Under the pieces are notes generated by a model. The model searched no databases. It was not told the origin of the DNA and saw only the letters and a program-made list of their open reading frames with translations. A program made the position numbers and the translations under genes. DNA of 64,000 bases. It comes from Diphasiastrum complanatum. Lineage: Eukaryota; Streptophyta; Lycopodiopsida; Lycopodiales; Lycopodiaceae. Shown here piece after piece: positions 1 through 10,035 of this stretch (position 1 is the stretch's first letter; the number at the start of each line of letters is the position of its first letter). Location of the stretch: assembly GCA_029204225.1 (NCBI GenBank), contig CM055106.1, positions 25,067,368 to 25,131,367 on the forward strand, read 5' to 3'.

Positions 1-184
1 CACAAGCTTTCAAAGATGGCACAACAAAAGCTTTTCTGTATCACAAAGAAAACTGTACATATAGCAAAAGCCCCAACATGCATAGGCTCAACAAGTGTCA
101 ACACACTAAAAAAGCACATGTTTGACTAAAAGGCCCAACATGGGCTAAAATACTGGCAAACTTAACATGCCCTTGAGTATAGCA
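1..184 (-). repeat. Partial 3' LTR of element A
   Basis: This segment is closely similar to 7877-8063, including the shared stretch aaggcccaacatgggctaaa and the common end gagtatagca. Similarity stops exactly after the CA at 184. The start of this LTR copy lies left of the window. Confidence 0.75.
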
Positions 185-1790
185 AATGTCGTCAAAAGTA
201 TATTGTACAGGCTAATTTTTCTACGTGTGTGGCTACCTGGCTAACCCAAGTAGCCGTCTACGAGATCAGTGCCCAACTGATATGACAATAGTGGGCCACG
301 TCTCGAACACAACCAAATACAGTAAATCTAACTAACTACATGTCGTACTATACCAACAAGGTTAATATAGATTTTGTAGTAAATAATGTCGTTCCCACAG
401 AGGACATCGTTAGAAAGTTATGTATTTGGTACAATTTATGACAAGTGGTTTCGAGTGTTACTCAGGCTGTCAACAGACATTAGAAAGATACAATATTACT
501 TGTGTTTGGGGAATGTAATGTTAATAATTTCAGAACAACAATCTGTCCTCTATCAAATCGAATGAAACACGTTCTACAGGTGAGATGTTATCAGAGTAGT
601 ATAGCAGTACTACACTCTGGCTGATTAAGGTGTCAACAGAGAGTCGAGAAATGTTTGATGTATTCGTGGTTGTGCAGACAATAAATTAATCGCGTTCACG
701 AACTGTTCGTTTCTAGACAATTACAATCAGGAACACAGATCAAAGACTCAATTCTTCAGACATGGACTGTCATCTCATATGTATACATACAGCTTTATTC
801 AATGATCGTGCTAGACTGTACCAAAGATAGTCGTTATTCGAGTGCCGAAAAGACAGTATTCGCAACACACGAATAAGATGATTTCAAGAAAGTTTTTGAG
901 AGCATGTTTTACGAATACTCAACAAATGATTGTAATGCGCTAGAGAGTCTGTCTGATCAGAGAGTAATTCATGTAATGCGTAGAGATTGCTAGTAGACTC
1001 ATGATCACTCACACTCAACAATGCGGAGAACAGAGATAAGGGAGAATAACTCACAACACTCTATTCACTTCTTCAACCTCTTACATATGCATAAACTCTT
1101 CTCTCTCGATGCTCGAGACTGAAGTGTGAGATCAATATATGTTCTACGGGGTGAACAAACACATCTCTAAAACAACATGTACGTCGCTTCCGTGAAAGGG
1201 TGTAGTTAACAATTAGACTAAGTATACGTTCAATTATACCATAAGAGGTATATTTAACTAAGAGTTAAGATTACTCTAGTTTAACATGTCTTTTCATATG
1301 TTGTCGTTTCGTGTGGACGACCTAGTAAAGGCTATCCAAGGCAATTTCTTTCCTTATAAAGTTCTTGCCCTTTATTATAAGGCAAGTACTTTAGGAGATA
1401 TATTCTCGAAAAATGACTAAGGCCTTTATATACTTATCCAGCTCATATCTTTCTTTTCGAGTATATCATGCCATATTTATGTTGATATTCAATATTTCAC
1501 AATAAAGTGGCATCACATATCCCCTTCCTCAAATGTGAAATGTCCTCGTGAACATATCATCTTTATTTCAAGGATTCTTTGCGAAACATGTTTTTCAGAT
1601 TTTTGTTAAGGCGAAAAGATATTTTTTCGTGTGTTTCGTCCTTTAGATATTTCTTCGTCTTAGAGAATATGTCTTGTGGTTTCGTTGAATAGGTTGATTT
1701 GTTTTGTTTTTTGAATTGTTGATAAGAAGTAGAATCAATCTTCAAAACAGCTTCAAAACTTCAAAAATTCAGTATCACGTAGAAACATCA
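185..1790. other. Non-coding 3' region of element A
   Basis: There is no recognisable coding frame, RNA gene or repeat here. The stretch is AT-rich with many short runs. It lies between the integrase remnant and the left LTR, so it is most likely the degenerate 3' untranslated part of element A or filler from a deletion. Confidence 0.4.
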
Positions 1791-1794
1791 GCAC

Positions 1795-2229
1795 GTCAAA
1801 GGCACGAATCGTATAGTGTCATTTAGAAAATAAGAACACCGCGACAGTTTTCGCATCGTTTCGTTTCGTCGGCTCTGCTTAAACATTCTTTGTAGCATAA
1901 TCTGTTGCAACAAGAATATAACGACACTTTGTATGTCAAATCACAGGTTTGATTGGACCGACAAAGTCAATCCCCCACTTCTCAAATGGTGCAAGAGGCA
2001 GGATTGGTGTCAACGGCCAATTCATTGCTTTTGTAGGCTTGCCAGATCTCTGGCATGGATCGCACAAACGAATAAAAATTGATACATTCTTGAACATAGT
2101 TGGCCACCAGTATTTGGCGGTCAATATCTTATTAATAGTATTCTTCAAAGCAAAGTGTCTTCCAGCATCTTCTTAATGTAAGGCTTGAACAACCTTTTTA
2201 ATATCTGTTGTTTCGAGACATCTTCGTAG
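1795..2229 (-). pseudogene. Integrase remnant (gypsy type), element A
   Basis: The minus-strand frame at 2148-1936 carries the end of the integrase zinc-binding part (YWWPTM, then CDPCQRSGKP) followed by the start of the catalytic core (WGIDFVGPIKP, first catalytic Asp). After a stop at 1936 the core continues with YILVATDYATK and NDAKTVAVFLF in the same sense. The rest of the core, with the second Asp and the Glu, is not found. Integrase normally joins retrotransposon cDNA to host DNA. This copy is truncated and cannot work. Confidence 0.75.
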
Positions 2230-2985
2230 CTAATGATGAACACAAAGCTTGTACAAGATATTGTTAATAGTCGTATAAGGTGCTACCTTATATTGAAAAA
2301 CTGTCTTTTGCTCCAAATTATAACCATCCGGATATCTCTGATCTTTCAGATAAGTAATAATATCATAATATAACGAATTTGTCGATGAAATTTCAAATAA
2401 ATGTTCGTCTGAAAAATCATCATTAATTGGTTCTTCAATTTTTTCCGTGCTGAGTCGCGATAGATAATCAGCATTTGTATGATACTTTCCTTGGTGAAGT
2501 TCTACTTGATAAGTGAATTCTTGCAGGAATAGAAACCATCGAGCAATTCGTCCTGATAGATCTGGTTTATTCACAACATACTTAAGAGCATAGTGATCAA
2601 CATGAAAAATAAATGCATATCCTAGCAAATAATGCCGAAATTTCTTAACAGTGAAAATCATGCCAAGTGCTTCCCTTTTTGTTGCCGAATAATTCTTCTC
2701 TGAGGCACTGAGCTGTCGACTCGCATACTAGATGGGATGATCTTCCTTCTGGTCGTCGTTCTGGCTTAGACAGACGCCAATAGCAAATGCAGAAACATCA
2801 ACATAACTATGAAATAAAATAGCCCAGTTGGGTGGTCTCAGAATAGGAGCATTTTTGCTTAAGGTCTTCGAATGCTTTCTGCAATTCATTTGTCCACAAG
2901 TATTCCACTTGTTTCTTGAGTAGATGAGTGAGAGAGGCAGCAGTAGAAGCATGATTTTGAATAAATCTCCGATAATAGTCGACAT
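2230..2985 (-). pseudogene. RNase H domain remnant (gypsy type), element A
   Basis: Minus-strand pieces show the Ty3-type RNase H signature. SYVDVSAFAIGVCLSQ holds the first acidic residue and lies in the frame at 2985-2728. KREALG holds the Glu. FHVDHYALKYVV holds the next Asp and lies at 2661-2230. The domain end ADYLSRL is also present. A stop near 2728 and a frameshift near 2880-2985 separate the pieces. The upstream linker shows YYRRFIQNHASTAASLTHLL in another frame, so it is shifted. This domain would degrade the RNA strand during reverse transcription. Confidence 0.75.
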
Positions 2986-3062
2986 GTCCTAAGAAAGCTC
3001 TTAGTACGTAGATTGGTTGGTGTCTGAAGATTCTTTATAAGCTCGACTTTATCTTTGTCAAC

Positions 3063-3851
3063 TTATATTCCTCTATTAGATATTCTGTGTCCAAGTAATA
3101 TTCCTTCTTTCATACCAAAAAAATATTTCTCCGGATGAAGGGATAAACAGGTATTTTGACACCGTTGCAATGTTAATTTCAGCTTTTGTAGGTGTGTCTT
3201 TATATCACTATATACACAAAAATCATCAATAAATATTTCAAGAAATGTTCTTAGGAAGGCAGCGAAAATTAACATCATGATTCCCTGAAAAGTCGCTGGT
3301 GCGTTGCAAAGACCAAAGGGCATTTTGTTGTAGGCATAAGTGTCCCAATCCGTAATAAATGTGGTCTTTGAACGATCCTCCTTTCGCACTCCAACCTGAT
3401 TATAACCAGAAAAACTGTCACAGAAACTGTAACGCTCTTGACCATCAACCTGATCTAAAATGGAATCAGTGAAGGGTAGAGGTTGATGGTCCTTCCTTGT
3501 GGCAACATTGAGCTTGTGGAAATTCTGGCATATTTGTATTTTGTCAGTCTTCTTCTTTGGAACGACGACAATGGGTGAAACCCATTCACTGCTTAAGATG
3601 GGATAGACAATACCTGCCTTAAGGTGCTTGTTGAGTTTGTCTTTAACCATGAGGGAGTACTTGGGATTGAGACGATATTGTCTCTGTCGAAAAGGTACAA
3701 CATCTTCCTTAAGATCAATACGGTACTCTCCGAATTTTGTAGGTATACCCTTCAAATCATCAAGCGACCAGGCAAAAACATCTTGATGCTCCTTCAATAG
3801 TCCAGTAAATTCCGCCAACTCTGATTCTCCAAGTGACTTTGAAACATGCAC
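3063..3851 (-). pseudogene. Reverse transcriptase domain (gypsy type), element A
   Basis: This 262-residue minus-strand frame is the best preserved part of element A. Visible blocks in order are KAGIVYPILSSEWVSPIVVV, KLNVATRKDHQPLPF, YSFCDSFSGYNQV, MPFGLCNAPATFQ and the catalytic box EIFIDDFCVYSD, then LLGHRISNRGI. The double Asp of the active site is kept (FIDD in place of the usual YLDD or FMDD). The first Asp block reads CDSFSGYNQV where family members usually have DGFSGYNQI. The upstream frame continues without a start codon from the protease part. A stop ends the domain at 3063, so the polyprotein is broken. Confidence 0.85.
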
Positions 3852-4214
3852 AAATCTGCCAGGTGCAAGTTCAAGTAGTTCAGTAGAATCTGGTAAAATG
3901 ATATCTTATGTTATACTCGCCTTGGTATGGCCATGAATTTCGTGCATGGTTGACTCCATAGATGTTTTTTTGTCGTCAGCCTGGTTCTTGTTACCAAATT
4001 CGTGTTCAGATTTGTCACTCAAATCATCAAACTCTTTCGAGTTCGTGTCTGCAACTTTAATATCTTCATACGAAACATCCGCTTCAATGTTGCAGGCATC
4101 GAAGAATTCTTCTTCGTCAGCATTCTCGTAACATTCAAAATATTGTACTTCAATGTCAGATGCATTAAAAAAATATTTAAGGCATAAGAAGATTCTTCTG
4201 AGGTAAAATTGGTG
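3852..4214 (-). pseudogene. Protease-RT linker of element A pol
   Basis: A minus-strand frame that differs from the protease frame continues into the reverse transcriptase frame. It is rich in acidic residues and includes KVADTNSKEFDDLSDKSEH and STELLELAPGRFV. A stop near 3905 interrupts it. A frameshift must lie near 4190-4215. This is the usual poorly conserved linker between protease and reverse transcriptase. Confidence 0.5.
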
Positions 4215-5354
4215 TTAGACAAAGGAGTCACCTTCATATTTGTCACGACTCCAGGTGATTATTTGTTCTGCTAACTTACCTCGATTATTGGTCTCACCAG
4301 TCTGAAATCTCAGCTCTCTGGATTTCCAATGAACACTTGCGTTTGATTGATAAAGCCAGGGCCGTCCAATTAGCACAGAATAAGATGACAAACCGAGTGG
4401 TTTGATAACAATGAAATTCATTGTGAATGGCTTGGCTTGAATGTAAACAGTGACATCCTTCAGTTCTTGAACAAGTTTTCTTCGCGTCGAGTCAGCTAAC
4501 TTGATGTTTTGTTGTGTCGGTTGAATGTCAGTCAGCCCCAAAGCATGAGCTTTGTCTTTTGTTATTATGTTCATGCTGGAACCAGAGTCTATTGGCACAT
4601 TTTCAATCAGGCATCCCGCAATGGTAACATCAATTTTAGGTGCACCAAGATCACCTAAATAAATAGACAAAACACTTGCATCTAGCAGAGAAATCTTTTT
4701 CTTCTTTTTAGGAGCAGAAAGACCTTTTAGTTGCTTTCTGTAATAAGTGTTGTCTGCCAACAGCTGCTCAAAAGTAATGTTCGGACGAAGAGATCCAATA
4801 TCAATCACGATGTCATAGTTCTTCGCCTTCGATTTTGAGATTGGCTTGTCAATAACAACACTAGACAATTTAGTCTTCGTGATTTCTTCGTCCCCTTCCT
4901 CGAACGTGACCACCTTCTCTGCAGCAGTTGACTGAAGTTCAGTGTTGATAATTTCCTTTGCTTCTTCTGAAATATCTTTTGCAAATAACTTTGCAGCAGA
5001 GTCGGGGTCATCTAATTTAAGATCTTCTTTAGTCGTAGATTTATTCGTCGTCTTGCTAGAAGATTTTTTCTTTGAGGATTGTCTGTGCTTCATTGAAGAT
5101 TTATGTTCGGGTTTCGAGGAGCCTTTGCTTCTCGTTGTGACTTTTAATATCTTCTCCACGTCACTTGGCCAGGGCTGGTCTTCTGTCTTCACTAATTTTC
5201 CTTCAATAACGTCAATTCTCTGCACAACAGCATTAGTCGAAGCTTTTGCTTTCGAGTCTGCAACAGCTGGTGTTGCTACATACTGATATTTGGGTCGCGG
5301 CTTCTGCGGCTGAGGGCAGTTAGGATAGTTGTGGTCAGGCTCTCTGCAATTCAA
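4215..5354 (-). pseudogene. gag C-terminus and retropepsin-like protease, element A
   Basis: This 379-residue frame starts inside a CCHC knuckle (NCREPDHNYPNC). It passes through a Lys/Ser-rich, probably unstructured section around residues 85-120. It then reaches an aspartic protease domain around residues 225-340, with PIDSGSSMNIITKDKAHALG as the catalytic DSG box and VLIGRPWLYQSNAS near its end. The protease would mature the Gag-Pol polyprotein. The frame ends at 4215 by a stop or frameshift. No methionine defines a true start because the frame is a continuation of gag. Confidence 0.75.
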
Positions 5355-5402
5355 GCATAGCGGTACATAATCAATCGGCTTTTGTGTTTGAGGACAGTCT
5401 GG

Positions 5403-5780
5403 TCAAAAATGTCCCGGCTCTCCACAGTTATAGCAGTTGCCCGATACTGGTTCAGTCGCGATTTGAGACTTTGCTGGTCCAACAAATTCAGGAGGATTAT
5501 GTCTTCTTGGTGCGAATTTGGGTTTGTCCTGCTGGGTTGATGTTGCAGTACTCTGAACATAGTTAGTAGTTGCATCATTCTGAATAATAAAAAGTACCTC
5601 CTGGGCAAGATCTTCAATATACTTGGCATTCATAGTGGTGCAGTCTTCCTTAGTGTCTCCAGAAATTCCGCATTTCGTACACCACATTCCTAAGTTGGAA
5701 GAAGACGCTTTGGGTCTTTTGCCTGCATCTTCGGAGATTTGCACTTTCAAGTCATTAAACATTTTATTAAGGTTAGCCAT
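5403..5780 (-). pseudogene. gag nucleocapsid fragment with zinc knuckles, element A
   Basis: This 125-residue frame begins MANLNKMFNDL and has a first cysteine cluster CTKCGISGDTKEDC. It resembles a CCHC knuckle, but its His position is Asp. A second knuckle, CYNCGEPGHF, is cut by an in-frame TGA at 5403-5405 and continues as PDC. A third knuckle follows in the next entry. Nucleocapsid knuckles bind the genomic RNA. The capsid part of gag that normally precedes this is not recognisable upstream. Confidence 0.65.
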
Positions 5781-7798
5781 ATTACTCTTCCAACTTACCT
5801 ACTGCAAAACCGTAAAATCATCACACTCACCACTCTCCAAGAGTCTCCAAAGTGTGATTATTGACCCGTTCTTCATCCTCCATGTGTCCCACACACAGCT
5901 CATCCAATGCAAGTCCGCTATCTTGCCCAATGGCTTCCAACTGGAACCACCTCGCACTTCCATCACTTGTGACCACCAAAATATGTGTACTTCCAAGATA
6001 GCCCATATTTCCCTCCGAAAGAAAAATTTCCAAGTTATAGATGCGTGTGTCAATGCAGCTATCACCTGACTCGACAATACCACTATCGATCATGCCTGTG
6101 AGAGCGTTCTTCCAAAATGCCACTTGACATTTGTTGGTTTGAACCCCAAGAGTTGAACCTAGTCACGAGAATTTTTCACCCATAACTAGCATACCATGCC
6201 TACCTCTCACCTGTGACTGCTTGCCCTCTCAAAATTGTCACCAATGATGAGTAGTCACGACGCCAAACTGCACTTTCGTCACCAAAACTAGCTTTCTCCA
6301 CACAATTTCGCTACCATTCGCACCCATATTGCATTTATCGCTTCCAAACACCCTAGTACCCTATTAGAAGTAAGCAATAATGATTTAGAAGTGATTATGC
6401 CTCATCGTACCGCCCTGTAGCAGGTTTCATCAGCCAAAAATTGCCCCAAATTTGGCCCTATGGTACCAAATGGCGAATGTAGCCCATCACTAGGTCACCT
6501 GCACTCCGCTTGATAGAATATTGATGAAAGCTCCTCGAAACATGTTTCTCCCTGCTCTGTGACGTCGCTTTGTCCGTTGGCTCTGAGCAACCAATTTCAG
6601 AGTCATTTTGGCCCAAGGATGGCCAAAACAGGTGCCCTCTAGCCAAGGTTAGGCCCTTCCAAAAAATAGCTTGCAAAAATGAACTAGAACTTCATCTTGA
6701 AGTTTCTAATGAAGAATAGCCATTCTAAATGGCGGGTCCCTTCACTTGCATTTCACATGAAGATTTTTACTTAAAAACACTATCAAAAATGGCCTTCAAA
6801 TCTTCAAAGGCCCACTTCAAGCCGATCCCATGGCTTGGCTTCCATCCAACGGCTGACATTTTGATCATCATAGTTGTTGATCTTCCAAATCCTCATCTGA
6901 CGGCCTCCAAATGATCTTGTGCCCTGAATTCTTCTCTTGCAACAGCTGGGCACTTCAAGACACAAGGTCTTCTTCCTCGCTGGCCGCGCAGGCTCACCCC
7001 CGAGCCCTCTCTCTTCTCCTTCTTCTGAAGCTTTCTCCAACTATGGCAAACCCTCTCCATGGCTGCCTGACTAAATCTGATCCAGATTTTTCTCTGGCAC
7101 GCCGCCGCCCACGATTTTCTGGCAATATTTTAGCAATGGCAGGGCGCCCTCCAGTAAGCTTTTACAACACCAGAAATAGTTTCCTATAGCCCAAGATCCA
7201 AGTTTTTCTGCCTGTAAACCCTAGCTTTGAAGGAAAAGAGACTTCTTGGGCATTTACTTAGGCTTCCTCTGAGCTTTCACTTGTAGTTCTCTTCTTCACT
7301 GAGGTTGCCCTACCTCCAGTCTTCTGATGCAATTTACGGTTTGCCAATTGGTGCGGTATCGACTCCAAACAAGCTGATTTTTTGGGAAATCTGTCAACAC
7401 CCCACAAAACTGGAAATTTCCCAAATTTCCTTCGTTTTCAACCAAATTGCCTCCTGTAAATTGCTATGGCTGTCCGTCACTGCTCTTTGCATACTCATGC
7501 AAGCCCCGTTATGCCAAACAACTATCCACACAATGAATTATGATGCCACCATCGATGATTTCCCTGAAACCACCGAAACTGCAAGTTTCTCTGTGAATTC
7601 TCCCCAGAATCCACCTACGACGATCGTTCTGATATTCCCCGAAGCTCCGATCAAAGGAACTTTGTTGTCTCTTGCCATTCGGACTGCCGATACCCCGTAT
7701 GGAGTCCTCTCTCTTGAGACTCTCTGAGTGCTATTTCTCTTGGTGAAAGACGCTATCCCATAGCTTCACTAGATCATGCATTCCTGCATCACCCTGAC
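5781..7798 (-). other. Long leader of element A
   Basis: About 2 kb lies between the primer site and the gag frame. Minus-strand frames at 6123-5827 and 6083-5799 are open but match no family I know. Short stretches such as ggagggcgccct near 7140 recur in the leader of copia element D near 52950. This suggests a leader of copia origin. No other gene is seen on either strand. Confidence 0.45.
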
Positions 7799-7810
7799 GC
7801 TTTGATACCA
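7799..7810 (-). other. Primer binding site of element A
   Basis: On the minus strand the 12 bases read TGGTATCAAAGC. This is one base away from the common plant initiator-Met tRNA primer site TGGTATCAGAGC. It directly abuts the LTR starting at 7811. Confidence 0.7.
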
Positions 7811-8063
7811 TGTTAAAATCCTGTCAGGATCTAGTGCAGTATGCAAATCACATCAATCAATCACCATAGACACTCCTCACAAGCTCTCAAAGATGGCACA
7901 ACAAAAGCTTTTCTGTATTACAAAGAAAATTGTACATATAGCAGAAGCCCCAACATGCATGAGCTCGACAATTGTCAACACACTAAAAAAGCACTTGTCT
8001 GACTAAAAGGCCCAACATGGGCTAAAATACTGACAAACTCAGGACATGCCCCTGAGTATAGCA
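7811..8063 (-). repeat. 5' LTR of element A (253 bp)
   Basis: The LTR runs from TGTTAAAATCC at 7811 to GAGTATAGCA at 8063 on the plus strand. It has TG...CA ends and matches 1-184. It is short for a gypsy LTR. No clear 5-bp target duplication can be tested because the other outer end lies outside the window. Confidence 0.7.
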
Positions 8064-8665
8064 TATCGATCAAAATGGCCCTTTGACAGGAGAGAAACGC
8101 AATCAGGTCAAGCGAAATGGACTAGTTTTGCAACTTTCCGTCCGACGGCCCTGTTTCTCCAAACGGGATCCGTTTCAGGTGTCGTCTATTTCGGCCAATG
8201 GACAACCTTGATAGGAACCTGTCAAAACAGACAGGACGGGACCAATGGTCAGCCTATAACGTCCTCGACGTTAAACAGGGCTTCAAGGACACTTCGTGGG
8301 ATGGGAATTGAAAACATTTGGAATTGACCAAAATGGCCCAAGAATATAGTCCACAGGTTTGTGATCTAGATACGAACCCAAGGGATCGAGCCTGGCTCGA
8401 TTTGATCAAAATGGCCCTTCGACGGGAGAGAAATGCAATTAGGTCAAGCAAAATGGACTAGTTTTGCAACTTTTCGTCCGACAGCCCTGTTTCTCCAAAC
8501 GGGATCCGTTTCAGGTGCCGTCTGTTTTGCCAGTGGACAACCTTGATAGGAAGTTGTGGGAACAGATAGGCGAGGAATGGACAGACGGCCGGTCCAAAAC
8601 ATCCGTCCAAAGTTTGACGTTAAACAGGGCTTCAGGGACACTTCGTCCAGTCGGGACCTAAAAAT
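8064..8665. repeat. Tandem duplication of a roughly 335-bp unit
   Basis: The segment at about 8067-8326 recurs at about 8401-8662. Shared stretches include aatggactagttttgcaac, ccaaacgggatccgtttcag and gacgttaaacagggcttc. Both copies sit beside the 5' LTR of element A. They are less AT-rich than the surroundings. No coding function is seen. Confidence 0.65.
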
Positions 8666-8769
8666 TGGGAGATGTTTCGGAGCCTCAGTGTTGGTACACA
8701 AGATTTCGACAGCGTGTTGCAGCGTGTTGAAGTTGTGCATGTGGGGCAAGCAGGGAGGGGCCTATTTTT

Positions 8770-8890
8770 TTTTTTTTTGTTAAAAAATTTTATTTTGAAA
8801 AAGGCTGGACGCATCCACCCCCGGACGCACCCTTTGCGCGTCCGCGTTCGGACACGGACGCGCACGCACGTTCGCGTCTAGGTCCAGGTC
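8770..8890. other. T-run followed by GC-rich CGTCCG stretch
   Basis: A poly-T run at 8766-8780 is followed by a GC-rich block with repeated GGACGC/GCGTCC words at about 8806-8885. It contrasts with the AT-rich neighbourhood. No gene is seen. Confidence 0.4.
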
Positions 8891-8904
8891 CCACTTCCTT
8901 AGGA

Positions 8905-9972
8905 CTATAGTAGCAGTTGCTTAGCTTGCACCATAGTTGATATCATTTTGCAACTCTTTCAATTTTTTGTGCTCACTTTGTACCTATGATTTGAAGCTCG
9001 TAAGTTGTAGTGATATTTTTCGAAAAAAAAAACTTTTTTTTGTTTTCTTTAGATTGAATGAATGTGTATATGATCATCAATGTTACTTAGTTGACCCATT
9101 CTTTGTCCATTGACACATCGATGTTGAGTATTATAGCTACTTGTTGATCAATCAAGACATTTGCTTTTAGATGTAAAAAAAGATACATGATCATGTTCTC
9201 CTCTCTCTTGCTCTCCATTCGTCCTATGTCATTCACGATCAACTTCGAGTTGATTGGCCCTTTTAAGTTACATGTCTTTCTTGCATTTCTAATTGATGTA
9301 AATTGTGTCGTTTTCTCATTTATAAGGACTTCAATTCCAAGAACAGAGATGCTCGCCAATTGTCCTCCCTCATTAGATCTAGGCATGCTTAGTAATCAAA
9401 GTTCACTTGAGATTAAACATTTTTCAGAATTTAACATTGGCATAGAATATATGGATAGAATAAGAGGAACCAATAAAATTTAGCCAAGAAAGGTCATTTT
9501 TTACTTGCAACTTATTTATCATAGCAACAAAGCGAGCATGTATTGTGATTATAGTAGCAATTGCTTAGCTTGCACCATAGTTGATATCATTTTGCAACTC
9601 TTTCAAATTTTTTGTGCTCACTTTGTACCTATGATTTGAAGCTCGTAAGTTGTGATATTTTTCGAAAAAAGAAACTTTTCTTGTTTTCTTTAGATAGAAT
9701 GCATGTGTATGTGATCATCAATGTTACTTAATTGACCCATTCTTTGTCAATTGACACATCGATGTTGAGCATTATAGCTACTTGTTGATCAATCTAGACA
9801 TTTGCTTTTAGCTAATGTAAAAAAAGGTACATGATCATGTTCTCCTCTCTCTTGCTCTCCAATTGTCCTATGTCATTCACAATCAACTTTGAGTTGATTG
9901 GCCCTTTTTAATTAGATGTATTTCTTCCATTTCTAATTGATGTAAATTGTGTCGTTTTCTCATTTATAAGGA
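8905..9972. repeat. Direct duplication, about 420 bp, spaced 645 bp
   Basis: The segment 8905-9328 recurs at 9550-9972 with only small differences. Shared words include gcttagcttgcaccatagtt, tgctcactttgtacctatga and tcgttttctcatttataagg. The copies lie just upstream of the first recognised MADS exon, so they are probably within its first intron or upstream region. No coding frame is recognised in them. Confidence 0.75.
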
Positions 9973-10035
9973 TCCAATTTTTACTTGCATTTTTGGCATC
10001 ATGCACTCACCTATAGTGTTGTTTTCTTTGGCAAG

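Larger units (their letters stand above)
1..8063 (-). mobile_element. LTR retroelement A with gypsy-type pol, truncated at window start
   Basis: A direct repeat of about 185-253 bp lies at 1-184 and 7811-8063 and frames the whole unit. On the right copy the LTR starts TG at 7811 and ends CA at 8063, next to a primer site at 7799-7810. Read on the minus strand, the order is LTR, primer site, 2-kb leader, gag zinc knuckles, protease, reverse transcriptase, RNase H, integrase, and a 1.6-kb non-coding tail. The order protease-RT-RNase H-integrase is the Ty3/gypsy order. The coding part has several stops and frameshifts, so the element is dead. No purine tract is visible beside the left LTR, so its exact 3' end is uncertain. 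The primer site and leader look copia-like, so the unit may be a gypsy body inside copia-derived ends. Confidence 0.7.
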
